From Oligoflexia bacterium (GTDB lineage Bacteria; Bdellovibrionota_C; UBA2361; JBGSMV01): 64,000 bases of DNA. The position numbers and the translations under genes were made by a program. The notes under the pieces were generated by a model. It was not told the DNA's origin and searched no databases. It saw nothing but the letters and a program-made list of their open reading frames with translations. The DNA lies in assembly GCA_019694515.1 (NCBI GenBank), contig JAIBBU010000002.1, positions 1 to 64,000 on the forward strand. Direction: 5' to 3'. Below are positions 1 to 7,510 of this stretch, one piece after another. How positions within the stretch are numbered: the first letter of the stretch is position 1; every line of letters starts with the position of its first letter.

Positions 1-1
1 C

Positions 2-295
2 GATCTTTTGTCCGAGCGCATGCATCATCGACCGGCAGAGCTCTCAGGCGGCGAACAACAAAGGGTGGCAATTGCCCGGGCTGTGGTGGCTGGGCCCGAT
101 GTAGTTCTGGCGGACGAACCGACCGGGAACCTGGACCCCGTAAATGCTCAAGGTGTGCAAGATCTGCTTCTCGAGGTGAATCGCGAGCTGAATAATGTTC
201 TGATTGTGGTCACCCATAGTCGCGAACTGGCGGCGGCTATGGACATTGTGCTCGAGATGCAGCCAGGAGGGGCCCTAAAGCCCCTAATAAAATGA
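2..295 (+). CDS. lolD: LolD-type lipoprotein-export ABC transporter ATPase (3' part)
   Basis: This is the C-terminal part of an ABC ATPase; the gene begins left of the window and is open from base 2. Visible are the ABC signature LSGGEQQRVAIARA, Walker B with the D-loop (VVLADEPTGNLD) and the H-loop VTHS. The HRPAELSGGEQQRVAIARA stretch and the TGNLD ending are typical of the LolD/MacB branch. LolD energises release of lipoproteins from the inner membrane to LolA. Its place directly before bamA matches the lolC/E-lolD-bamA order known in several Gram-negative groups, which supports LolD over other members of the branch. Walker A is outside the window, so the assignment rests on the signature region and context. 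Confidence 0.82.
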   Translation, partial: DLLSERMHHRPAELSGGEQQRVAIARAVVAGPDVVLADEPTGNLDPVNAQGVQDLLLEVNRELNNVLIVVTHSRELAAAMDIVLEMQPGGALKPLIK

Positions 296-341
296 TAAGT
301 GCTTGCTCTATTTGCTCCTTTTCGGTACTTCTCTCCGCTAT

Positions 342-2654
342 ATGAACGACAGCTCTGCCCGTAACAGTGTTCTTTTCTTGTTGATCGGTTTTTGGCTTTT
401 CCTGCTGAGCCCGCTGGCTCTGCTCGCAGAGGAGAGCTATTCGGTTTCTGGCGTGTTGATCGAGGGTAATCGCAATGTCGATACAGATGCGATTAAGATG
501 CAGCTTAAGCATCGCTCCGGCCAGGTTTCGGCGGCTGATATTTCGGATGACGTAAAGAATCTTTACAACACCGAGTTCTTTGAGCAGGTCAGTGCGTCGG
601 TTGTCCCTTCGGGAACCTCGGCCGGTACCTCTGTGGTGAAGTACAGCCTGATTGAAAAGCCGCTAGTTCGAAAGACCTTCATCAAGGGGAACGATGAAGT
701 AAGCGAGAGCGACCTCTCGCCAATCTTGAGCCTCGGTCCGAAGCGCTTCATGGACCGCAGCAAGGTTGAAGCGCTCATACGCGCAGCTACCTCATACTAT
801 CAGAAGCAGGGATTCTACGACGCCAAGATCGAATATTCGGTTGTGCCGTCCTCTGACGGACAGGTGGATATCACTTTCAGTGTCGATGAGGGTAAACGGG
901 TCAAGATCCGAAAGATTAAGGTTGAGGGCTTGAAGGAGATCGATTCGAGCGATTTGTTGTCCAGTATCGAAACACGCCGCTACAAGTGGTGGAACTCGTG
1001 GCTCACGGGTACGGGGCGGCTTAACAAGGACATGCTTGATAACGATAAGACCATCATGCGTCAATATTTCCTCGATCACGGCTATGTCGAGGGATCGGTG
1101 AGTGAGCCGGCGATCGAGCGGCGCGCCGATGGATTGTATATCACTTTCTTTGCCACGGAGGGCAAGCTGTACAAGTTCGGGAAGATCGCGGTCACAGGAG
1201 ATTTAATCGATGGCAGTGAACAAGCGACTCTAGCGGATCTCAAGTCAGTTGGCGGCGAGACCTTTTCGGCCGCCTCGCTGCGCGAGGATACTTTTAAAGT
1301 TTCGGATAAGTTCGCGGACCGCGGCTTCGCCTTTGTAAACGTGGTCCCTGATACCAACCTAAACCGCGAGGCATCGCTGGTAGATATCACCTTCAATGTA
1401 AATAAGGGCAAAGAAGTTACGATCAATCGGGTTAATATTCACGGAAACACTAAGACCTATGACAATGTGATCCGGCGTGAATTGACGCTCGATGAGCAGG
1501 AGCGCTATTCCAGCTCCAAGTTGCGACGCAGTCAGCAGTTGCTGCAGCGGTTAGGGTATTTCGAGGAGGCGACGGTGAGCACCTCTCCGGCGGAAACCGA
1601 CGACAAGGTCAATATGGATGTAAACGTCCGCGAGGGATCGACGGGATCTTTTTCGATTGGAGCGGGGTACAGCACATCCGAAGGCGCGCTCTTTAATTCA
1701 CGGCTGGCCGAGAACAATTTGTTCGGCACAGGGCGCAGCGCTTCGCTTAATGTAGATGTGGGCACACAACGTGAGAACTACGTGCTGTCAGTAAACGACA
1801 GGCGCTTTATGGATTCTTACGTCTCGCTTGGCGCCGATGCTTTGCGCACCAAGCGTGAATACAGCGACTTTGATCGAACTTTGTCCGGCGGCTCGCTCAG
1901 CGCCGGCTACCCGCTCGATAAGATCTTCGGGGAATGGGCCGAGGATTTCGATTTCTCCACTAAGTATGAATACCTCGACATTAATATCAATAACGTCGAC
2001 GTTCAGGATGCCGCCCAGCTGGTAATCGACTCGCAGGGCACTTCGACCGCGTCTAGCATTACACCCCGATTGGTTCGTAACGCGCTTAACAATACATTGG
2101 ATCCGACCGACGGCTCGATGCAGGACCTTTCAGTTGAACTGGCAGGACTGGGCGGCGACCAGCAGTTCTATTTGGCGGAGTTCCGGAATGGGTACTATCA
2201 GCCGCTTTTTGGGATGGGTAATGGGCAACTGGTCTTCTCTTGGCGTTTCCGAGTCGGATACGGCGAGAGCTGGACTAGCGATCCCTTCCCCCTCTACCAG
2301 CGCTATTTCCCCGGAGGAATTAACTCAGTGCGCGGGTACAAAGCCCGTACCCTAGGTCCCAAAGACGAACGTGGCAATGAATTCGGCGGCAGTAAGGAAA
2401 TGATTAATAATGCCGAGCTAATCTTCCCACTGGTCACCGCTGCCGGACTGAAGGCGGTAGTGTTCTATGATGCCGGTCAGGCGTTCGATGATGACAAAGC
2501 GATGGCGTTTGAGGATCTCCGGCAAGCTTACGGGTATGGCTTGCGTTGGAGCTCTCCGGTTGGTCCGATCCGCATAGAATTTGGCTTCCCAATCGACCGG
2601 CAAGATGGGGAGAGCTCAATGATCACAAACTTCTCCTTTGGCGCGCCGTTCTAA
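342..2654 (+). CDS. bamA: Outer-membrane protein assembly factor BamA
   Basis: This is the Omp85-family core of the BAM complex, which folds beta-barrel proteins into the outer membrane; it is 770 aa, near the usual length. A hydrophobic signal peptide (about residues 8-28, ending ALLA) is followed by five POTRA-like repeats to about residue 420. A beta-barrel runs from about 435 to the end. The Omp85 loop-6 motif VRGY is at 663-666, and the protein ends FSFGAPF with the terminal aromatic residue of a beta-signal. The frame is open from a TTG at 303, but ATG 342 puts the signal peptide at the N-terminus and is preferred. It lies between lolD and skp, and skp encodes a chaperone for its substrates. 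Confidence 0.96.
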   Translation: MNDSSARNSVLFLLIGFWLFLLSPLALLAEESYSVSGVLIEGNRNVDTDAIKMQLKHRSGQVSAADISDDVKNLYNTEFFEQVSASVVPSGTSAGTSVVKYSLIEKPLVRKTFIKGNDEVSESDLSPILSLGPKRFMDRSKVEALIRAATSYYQKQGFYDAKIEYSVVPSSDGQVDITFSVDEGKRVKIRKIKVEGLKEIDSSDLLSSIETRRYKWWNSWLTGTGRLNKDMLDNDKTIMRQYFLDHGYVEGSVSEPAIERRADGLYITFFATEGKLYKFGKIAVTGDLIDGSEQATLADLKSVGGETFSAASLREDTFKVSDKFADRGFAFVNVVPDTNLNREASLVDITFNVNKGKEVTINRVNIHGNTKTYDNVIRRELTLDEQERYSSSKLRRSQQLLQRLGYFEEATVSTSPAETDDKVNMDVNVREGSTGSFSIGAGYSTSEGALFNSRLAENNLFGTGRSASLNVDVGTQRENYVLSVNDRRFMDSYVSLGADALRTKREYSDFDRTLSGGSLSAGYPLDKIFGEWAEDFDFSTKYEYLDININNVDVQDAAQLVIDSQGTSTASSITPRLVRNALNNTLDPTDGSMQDLSVELAGLGGDQQFYLAEFRNGYYQPLFGMGNGQLVFSWRFRVGYGESWTSDPFPLYQRYFPGGINSVRGYKARTLGPKDERGNEFGGSKEMINNAELIFPLVTAAGLKAVVFYDAGQAFDDDKAMAFEDLRQAYGYGLRWSSPVGPIRIEFGFPIDRQDGESSMITNFSFGAPF

Positions 2655-2756
2655 GCCGGGCCTCTTGGACGCCTGTAGGCCGCTGGGTGCACTTTTAAAT
2701 TCTGGAACTTTATCTTATATTACGGCGTCTGCACGTCGAACCACGGAGTCATTGCC

Positions 2757-3275
2757 TTGAAAACATTAGCTTTCTTTCTAGCCGTTGCGTTAATCCCGAT
2801 GGTCGCGCTAGCGGCCGATAGCAAATCCATCTATGTCGTGGATATGCAGCGTGTGATCGACGAGTCGATTATGGGCAAAGCTGCGCGCAACAACATGCAG
2901 GAAGAGATTAAGACCGAGGAGCTGAAACTTTCGACCCGCAAATCAGAGCTGCAACGTTCGCAGGCCGCGCTAGATAAGCAAAGCTCCGTTCTTTCGAGCA
3001 GCGCCCTGCAGGAGAAGCGCGAGGGCTTGAGTAAGCAGGAGCGCGAGCTGATGCGCGATGTGCAGGATAAGCGCGAAGAACTGTCGCGCAAAAATGGCGT
3101 CGAGATTTCGCGCATTGTCAAGGAGATCGACGCTATCGTTGAGCAGCTTGCGAAGAACAAGCAATACGAATTTGTGATCGAAAAAGACCGAGAGCTAGTG
3201 CTCTTCGTAAAACCCGATTATGACCTTACCGAGCAGGTGATCGAAGCTTTGAACAAGAAGAAGATGGATTTCTAA
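2757..3275 (+). CDS. skp: Skp/OmpH family periplasmic chaperone
   Basis: This 172-aa protein starts at TTG 2757. The signal peptide MKTLAFFLAVALIPMVALA is followed by a short beta segment (SIYVVDMQRVIDES). A long charged stretch with heptad-like spacing (about residues 40-130) forms the coiled-coil tentacles of the family, and a closing beta strand follows (YEFVIEKDRELVLFVKPDYDLT). Skp trimers hold unfolded outer-membrane proteins in the periplasm and pass them to BamA, encoded 102 bp upstream. The length and the DxxxV(I)xES N-terminal pattern match OmpH proteins. It ends one base before fabZ, so the two genes are probably co-transcribed and translationally coupled. Confidence 0.93.
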   Translation: MKTLAFFLAVALIPMVALAADSKSIYVVDMQRVIDESIMGKAARNNMQEEIKTEELKLSTRKSELQRSQAALDKQSSVLSSSALQEKREGLSKQERELMRDVQDKREELSRKNGVEISRIVKEIDAIVEQLAKNKQYEFVIEKDRELVLFVKPDYDLTEQVIEALNKKKMDF

Positions 3276-3276
3276 T

Positions 3277-3723
3277 ATGGCGGATGAGTGTCTCCTAGAC
3301 ATAAAGGGTATCCAAGAGCTCATCCCGCACCGCTACCCTTTCCTGATGGTCGATCGGGTAGTCGAGTTCGAGGATAACCAGCGCTGTGTAACTACCAAGT
3401 GCGTTACGATCAACGAGCCTTATTTCGCAGGACATTTCCCGGGTCGTCCGATCATGCCGGGAGTTCTGATGATTGAGGCCATGGCGCAAACCTGCGCAAT
3501 TTTGGCCATGAAGTCTACCAATGGCGTCAAAAAGGGCCGTGCAATTCTGCTAGTCGGCGCAGATGAGTTCAAGTGGAAGCGGCAGGTCGTGCCGGGGGAC
3601 GTGCTCCGCATAGAGATGACCTACTATAAACGCAAGGGGCCGTATTGGATGCTGAAGGGCACCGTAAGCGTTGATGGCAACTTGGTTTGCAGCGGCACAA
3701 TTTCGGCGGTGGAAACCGACTAA
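3277..3723 (+). CDS. fabZ: 3-hydroxyacyl-ACP dehydratase FabZ
   Basis: This 148-aa hot-dog-fold dehydratase removes water from 3-hydroxyacyl-ACP in fatty acid elongation. The helix and active-site signature HFPGRPIMPGVLMIEAMAQ is intact, with the catalytic pair His53 and Glu67. The N-terminal DIKGIQELIPHRYPFLMVDRV segment is typical of FabZ rather than FabA. It sits between skp and lpxA, the classic arrangement in which FabZ and LpxA compete for the 3-hydroxyacyl-ACP pool. An lpxD gene often found next to skp is absent here. Confidence 0.96.
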   Translation: MADECLLDIKGIQELIPHRYPFLMVDRVVEFEDNQRCVTTKCVTINEPYFAGHFPGRPIMPGVLMIEAMAQTCAILAMKSTNGVKKGRAILLVGADEFKWKRQVVPGDVLRIEMTYYKRKGPYWMLKGTVSVDGNLVCSGTISAVETD

Positions 3724-3746
3724 GTAACTCATTTTTAGGAAGACAA

Positions 3747-4553
3747 ATGTCCTTCATTCATCCGACCGCGGTTATAAGCGCCGGAGCAATTATCGGGGAG
3801 GGCAGCTCAGTTGGGCCCTATTCCGTGATCGGCCCGGAGGTCGTTCTGGGCCGCAACAATCGTGTTGGGTCGCATGTTGTAATAGAGGGGATTACCCGCA
3901 TTGGAGATGATAACCAGATCTATCAGTTTGCGTCGGTAGGAGCCGCACCTCAGGATTTGAAATACCATGGGGAGAGGAGTGAGCTTCGAATCGGAAATAA
4001 AAACCTTATTCGGGAATATGTAACGCTTCAGCCTGGAACCTCGGGCGGGAGGATGGCCACTGATATCGGCGACGGTAATCTTTTTATGGCGTGTTCCCAT
4101 GTCGGTCACGATGGGGTGATCGGAAATGGTAACGTCATCGCCAATTCTGTGGCATTGGCTGGGCACGTCGAGATCGGGAACTACGTTACGCTGGGGGGGC
4201 TGACGGGAATACATCAGTTTGTGCGCATCGGAGATTATGCACTGCTAGGCGCAGGTTCGATGGTGCCACTCGATATTCCCCCCTATTGCGTCGCGCAGGG
4301 GGACAGGGCTGGTTTGACCGGAATAAATCAGATTGGGCTGGAGCGCCGCGGATATGGGGCAGCCGATGTCAGTGCCATTAAGGAGCTTTTTCGCTCGCTT
4401 TTTGTGGCGAAAGGATTGTTTAAAGAAAAGCTGCAGAGCTGCCAAGAGCAATTCTCCAGCAACAAGGCAGCCAAGGTGTTCCTCGACTTCGTTACATCGT
4501 CAAAGCGCGGGGTTACTCCGCTGCGCAGCAAAGATGCAGGGCGCCGAGAATAA
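3747..4553 (+). CDS. lpxA: UDP-N-acetylglucosamine acyltransferase LpxA
   Basis: This 268-aa enzyme does the first step of lipid A synthesis, transferring 3-hydroxyacyl from ACP to UDP-GlcNAc. It has left-handed beta-helix hexapeptide repeats over about residues 5-190, the CSHVGHDG motif with His121 equivalent to the catalytic His125 of E. coli LpxA, and the family hallmark GINQIGLERRG. The C-terminal helical domain is present. The frame is open from 3687 inside fabZ, but ATG 3747 starts exactly at the conserved FIHPTAVI beginning and has an AGGA element about 9 bases upstream. No lpxI or lpxB follows, so the lipid A block ends here. Confidence 0.96.
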   Translation: MSFIHPTAVISAGAIIGEGSSVGPYSVIGPEVVLGRNNRVGSHVVIEGITRIGDDNQIYQFASVGAAPQDLKYHGERSELRIGNKNLIREYVTLQPGTSGGRMATDIGDGNLFMACSHVGHDGVIGNGNVIANSVALAGHVEIGNYVTLGGLTGIHQFVRIGDYALLGAGSMVPLDIPPYCVAQGDRAGLTGINQIGLERRGYGAADVSAIKELFRSLFVAKGLFKEKLQSCQEQFSSNKAAKVFLDFVTSSKRGVTPLRSKDAGRRE

Positions 4554-4576
4554 ATCGGCCCAGAATAAATAGCCTC

Positions 4577-4589
4577 GGCCCCGTGGGCC
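4577..4589. terminator. Small GC hairpin between convergent genes
   Basis: A perfect 5-bp stem (GGCCC/GGGCC) with a 3-base loop lies in the 68-bp gap between lpxA (plus) and a minus-strand gene. On the minus strand it is followed by a T-rich stretch. It could end transcription in one or both directions, but the stem is short and no clean U-tract is present on the plus strand. Confidence 0.3.
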
Positions 4590-4621
4590 AGCAACAGAAA
4601 AGCTATTTAGAGTAAATCAAG

Positions 4622-5152
4622 CTATTCAGCCAGGCGACGCCGCACTTCATTCAGCCAAGCATTGTAGGTAACTGGGCTGCGTCTGTCGCTGCCACAGTTT
4701 CCATACCGCGCGAGAGGTCCAGCATCGATGATCGTATCGCCGCAGGTCCAACGCACCATGAAGTTTACGATTGGATCGGCGCCTTGACTGGGCAATATGG
4801 CAGGAAGATTCGCAACCTTAAAACGCTTGCGGGCTTTCGTGGTGGTGGCGGTCGCAATCGAGCGCACGTTACTGATGCGATCTGGCCCAATCTGCACCCG
4901 AGAATAAAGATCTACCGTGCATGCTTCTGTAGGAGCTTCGTTCAAGCTTGTGTCGATACGCAACCGTCCGATCCTTGTAAAGCTGTAGCGCAGGTCAGCC
5001 GAGGTGATTGCGCCTGCCGTTACATAGGGGGCGCTGGACATCGCGCGCGCACCTTCCGCAACAGCGGCTTCTTCGTTACAGGCCATCGCCTGCGAGTAGG
5101 ACAATAAGGCTGCTCCAAGTAATCCTAAGAACCCGACTTCAAATTTTCTCAT
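4622..5152 (-). CDS. Secreted protein of unknown function
   Basis: This 176-aa protein is not recognised. It has an N-terminal signal peptide (MRKFEVGFLGLLGAALLSYSQAMA, cleavage before CNEE) and then a soluble, cysteine-containing domain with cysteines in ACTVDLYS, RWTCGDT and YGNCGSD, suggesting disulfides in the periplasm. The start is set by a well placed GGAG six bases before ATG 5152; an in-frame ATG at 5164 has no such site. It follows another secreted protein gene (5222-5821) in the same direction and may be co-transcribed with it. There is no clear link to the lipid A genes or the export operon on either side. Confidence 0.72.
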   Translation of the reverse strand: MRKFEVGFLGLLGAALLSYSQAMACNEEAAVAEGARAMSSAPYVTAGAITSADLRYSFTRIGRLRIDTSLNEAPTEACTVDLYSRVQIGPDRISNVRSIATATTTKARKRFKVANLPAILPSQGADPIVNFMVRWTCGDTIIDAGPLARYGNCGSDRRSPVTYNAWLNEVRRRLAE

Positions 5153-5200
5153 CTGGTGCTCCATCCGAAATTTCTATTGATACTGTTCTTGCTACGCTTC

Positions 5201-5236
5201 GATTTATAAAAAAGGCGTGATTTATAAAAAGGGCGA
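5201..5236. repeat. Tandem duplication of an 18-bp unit
   Basis: Two adjacent 18-base copies (5201-5218 and 5219-5236) of a GATTTATAAAAA(A/G)GGCG(T/A) unit differ at two positions. The second copy contains the stop codon of the minus-strand gene at 5222; the first lies just beyond it. This is probably a replication-slippage duplication at the gene end. On the minus strand both copies give T-rich runs, but no stem precedes them. Confidence 0.75.
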
Positions 5237-5821
5237 TAGCGGATCGGGTCGTTCAGCATTTAAGCAGTCGTCGGCGGTCTCAATCGGGCGTGAAGCGCTA
5301 TCGGAGTTCGCAGCGGGCCGGGCGGCTGCCGCACTATCTAACACGCTGCTGCCCGTCGAGCCGGATAGCGTCGTGGCCGAAGCTGAAGAGCTACCGCCGT
5401 CACTCGAGCCTAGTATGGCCAATGCGCCAACTGCTCCGCCGCCTAATACGCCGGCTAGAACTGTCGAACTACTGCCGCTGGGGTTAGGCTGGACAATCGA
5501 GATATCGGAGATCTGGATGTTGGAGTCTTCCGGGCAGGCGCTCCACTCGCCGCTGCCAATCTCCTCGAAGGTGACTTTCCCACCGTGAGCGAGTTTTTGC
5601 TTTTCAGTGCCGAGGGTAGGTTCGGATAGCTTTAAGGAGATTGCGTTCGTCATATCCCCCGATAGCGTGACCAACACGTTGCTCAGCTGTCCGGCCGGGC
5701 TCTCGATCGTTGCCCGTACGAGCCCGTCGCAATCCTTGATGATAAGCTGATCAACGCTAGCTTGCGCTGCACTTGCAGTCACTAGCAATGCTGCTATCAA
5801 ACCCAAAAATGAATTTCTCAC
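5222..5821 (-). CDS. Secreted Ser/Gly/Ala-rich protein of unknown function
   Basis: This 199-aa protein is not recognised. The start is taken at GTG 5821 because a GGAGAG element lies four bases upstream and the reading then opens with a clean signal peptide (RNSFLGLIAALLVTASAAQA). The longer frame from 5950 has no such features. The mature part has a small beta-rich region with two cysteines (KDCDG, WSACPED). A short hydrophobic Gly/Ala segment (VLAGVLGGGAVGALAIL) follows and could span a membrane, then a low-complexity Ser/Ala tail. A possible promoter lies at 5955-5982. The domain layout suggests a surface or periplasmic protein, but no family could be named. Confidence 0.7.
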   Translation of the reverse strand: MRNSFLGLIAALLVTASAAQASVDQLIIKDCDGLVRATIESPAGQLSNVLVTLSGDMTNAISLKLSEPTLGTEKQKLAHGGKVTFEEIGSGEWSACPEDSNIQISDISIVQPNPSGSSSTVLAGVLGGGAVGALAILGSSDGGSSSASATTLSGSTGSSVLDSAAAARPAANSDSASRPIETADDCLNAERPDPLSPFL

Positions 5822-5954
5822 GCATCTCTCCAGAATGAACAAAAACAAAACTAAACACGGCTTACACGACTGGACTGCAATCGTCGCGAACTGCCTCTTT
5901 ATTCCCACGTAAGAGACCATTTCGAGGCGATTCTGTCTAGCCGTAATCAATCAG

Positions 5955-5982
5955 ATTCTATGAAAAAGTGGGGGAGTAACAA
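5955..5982 (-). promoter_or_regulatory. Putative sigma-70 promoter for the secreted protein gene
   Basis: On the minus strand TTGTTA (5982-5977) and TAGAAT (5960-5955) are separated by 16 bases, close to the -35/-10 consensus. The leader to GTG 5821 would be about 130 bases. Called by eye only. Confidence 0.4.
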
Positions 5983-6076
5983 AACGTTAACTCTCTTACA
6001 GCGTTTGATTCGGGTTCGCTCCGATGGCGAGAAATTCGGCTGGCATCGCAATTTCCGAGTTACCGAATTTGTTTTG

Positions 6077-6106
6077 TTGATGCTAGATTTACGCTGGTGT
6101 TATACA
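6077..6106 (+). promoter_or_regulatory. Putative sigma-70 promoter of the export operon
   Basis: TTGATG (6077-6082) and TATACA (6101-6106) are separated by 18 bases, with a TG just upstream of the -10 box. The transcription start would be about 30 bases before TTG 6143. It would drive the four overlapping genes to 11856. Confidence 0.42.
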
Positions 6107-6142
6107 CTTTGAAACCCTGTTGTGTCGTAAGGTAACCGGTCT

Positions 6143-7510
6143 TTGTCACGCACTTTTCTGACCATAATCGCAGTATTAATGCTAGGCACGCTTTCCTTGC
6201 AGTCGTTGGCCCGACTTCGAGCGGCCTGGCTGGGAAATTCCGAAGCGTGGGTGATCGAGCCCCCTGATTACTCCAACCTTAACCGGCTGGAGAAGGAAAG
6301 GGAGCTGTTCGAGGCACGTCGTGCGGCTTCCGCATATGGTGCCAGCTTTTCCACTCAAATGCGATTGGCGAATGTGCTTAGATCGCTGGCGCTCGGGCCG
6401 GTTGATAAGTTCGAGACTCGCAGCGCTTTGCTTTGTCAAAGTCTCTCGGCTATCGGTCAGGCGCTGAAGCTTAGGCCTCACGATTCCGAAGCGCTGGCGG
6501 CATGGGCGAATATCAAACAGCTGCTGTCTGGGATTGAGTGTAGTCTGCCATTGACCAGCGGCGACTACCGCCAGGCCCTTGAGCTTGCTCAAAATTCCGA
6601 TCCGACAAATACGCGAGTGATCTATGCCTCGGCGATGATTAGCTTTTGGTCTGGTGACACGCCACGCTGCGATCGGCTGCTCAAGCAGGTGCTGGAGTAC
6701 GACCTGCACCTTAGCGCTGGGCAGCAGCGCTTCATCGCGGCTCGAATTTCAAAATCCGGCGCTCCGCAAATGATCGTGCCAGCGCGCTATCCTCAGGTGC
6801 AGCGCTGGTCTGAGTATTTTAAGCAGCAGCTGCCGGAGGATTTTGGTGCGCTGGCGAGGCAGTTTGGAGATCTGCAGCTGGAAGCATTAGGCCGCAATCA
6901 AGCGGAGTTCGATTCTGGGACGATCTCATCGGAGCTCTATTTTAACCGCATCATGAGTTCTCTCGATTCTTTTGCCTCCGATGAGGTCCGACGTCGAGCC
7001 GATAGCGCTTTGGCAGGATATTTTTCTCGCGTCGCGGACGAGGAGAAAGCGGAATACTTCAAGCTGCGTGCTTCCATGCCGGCGTTGCAGATTAATCGCG
7101 CCGCAGTTTTTGGTGATAGTCGTCCGGAGGTGGGCAATCTGGTTTTGTGGAATAACAACTGGCTTACACCCCTGGACGAGTTTTACAGCTCGGTGGGGTT
7201 CTATCTCGCTGAGGCCCAGTCGGTGCGGCTGATCGAGCTCAGCGCTCGCACTGACACTACAGTGCCGGAGGCCTCGGAGCTGCAGGTCTTTGGCAGCGAG
7301 GACAATTACAATTGGAATCAGCTGCAGGCCGGTTTCACCATCAAAAATTTGAACATTGAGGGGACTGTGCGGCGAAGCTACATCGCCATCGATGTGAATT
7401 CGAAGCCGTTTAAGTACTGGAAGGTGCATTTTACATTAGCGGATCGTCGCCGCGATTTTAAGGGGCCGCTGGAGGCGCTGGTTAATGCGTACGGGCCAAG
7501 GAGCAAATGA
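6143..7510 (+). CDS. Membrane-anchored repeat protein at head of polysaccharide export operon
   Basis: This 455-aa protein of unknown function starts at TTG 6143, with AAGG about 10 bases upstream. An N-terminal hydrophobic segment (residues 5-24) should anchor it in the inner membrane or serve as an uncleaved signal. Helical TPR-like repeats follow (for example ALKLRPHDSEALAAWANIK and ALELAQNSDPTNTRVIYAS). The C-terminal third (about 320-450) is predicted beta-rich, with a discoidin-like pattern (VGFYLAEAQSVRLIELSA, SELQVFGSEDNYNW, KYWKVHF), as in carbohydrate-binding F5/8-type domains. It overlaps the next gene by four bases (ATGA). A role in organising export or polymerisation of the polysaccharide is inferred from position. 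Confidence 0.72.
   Translation: MSRTFLTIIAVLMLGTLSLQSLARLRAAWLGNSEAWVIEPPDYSNLNRLEKERELFEARRAASAYGASFSTQMRLANVLRSLALGPVDKFETRSALLCQSLSAIGQALKLRPHDSEALAAWANIKQLLSGIECSLPLTSGDYRQALELAQNSDPTNTRVIYASAMISFWSGDTPRCDRLLKQVLEYDLHLSAGQQRFIAARISKSGAPQMIVPARYPQVQRWSEYFKQQLPEDFGALARQFGDLQLEALGRNQAEFDSGTISSELYFNRIMSSLDSFASDEVRRRADSALAGYFSRVADEEKAEYFKLRASMPALQINRAAVFGDSRPEVGNLVLWNNNWLTPLDEFYSSVGFYLAEAQSVRLIELSARTDTTVPEASELQVFGSEDNYNWNQLQAGFTIKNLNIEGTVRRSYIAIDVNSKPFKYWKVHFTLADRRRDFKGPLEALVNAYGPRSK

Larger units (their letters stand above)
5822..6142. other. Divergent intergenic region, about 320 bp
   Basis: No coding sequence was found in this gap between the minus-strand secreted protein and the plus-strand export operon. 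It holds two promoter-like pairs facing away from each other (minus 5955-5982, plus 6077-6106). An AACGTT palindrome lies near 5983-5988. It is the likely control region of the wza/wzc-type operon. Confidence 0.6.

Noticed and set aside
6039..6056. Sigma-54 promoter (TGGCAT ... TTTCC) upstream of the export operon
   Set aside because: The -12 GC element is missing, so it does not meet the -24/-12 consensus.
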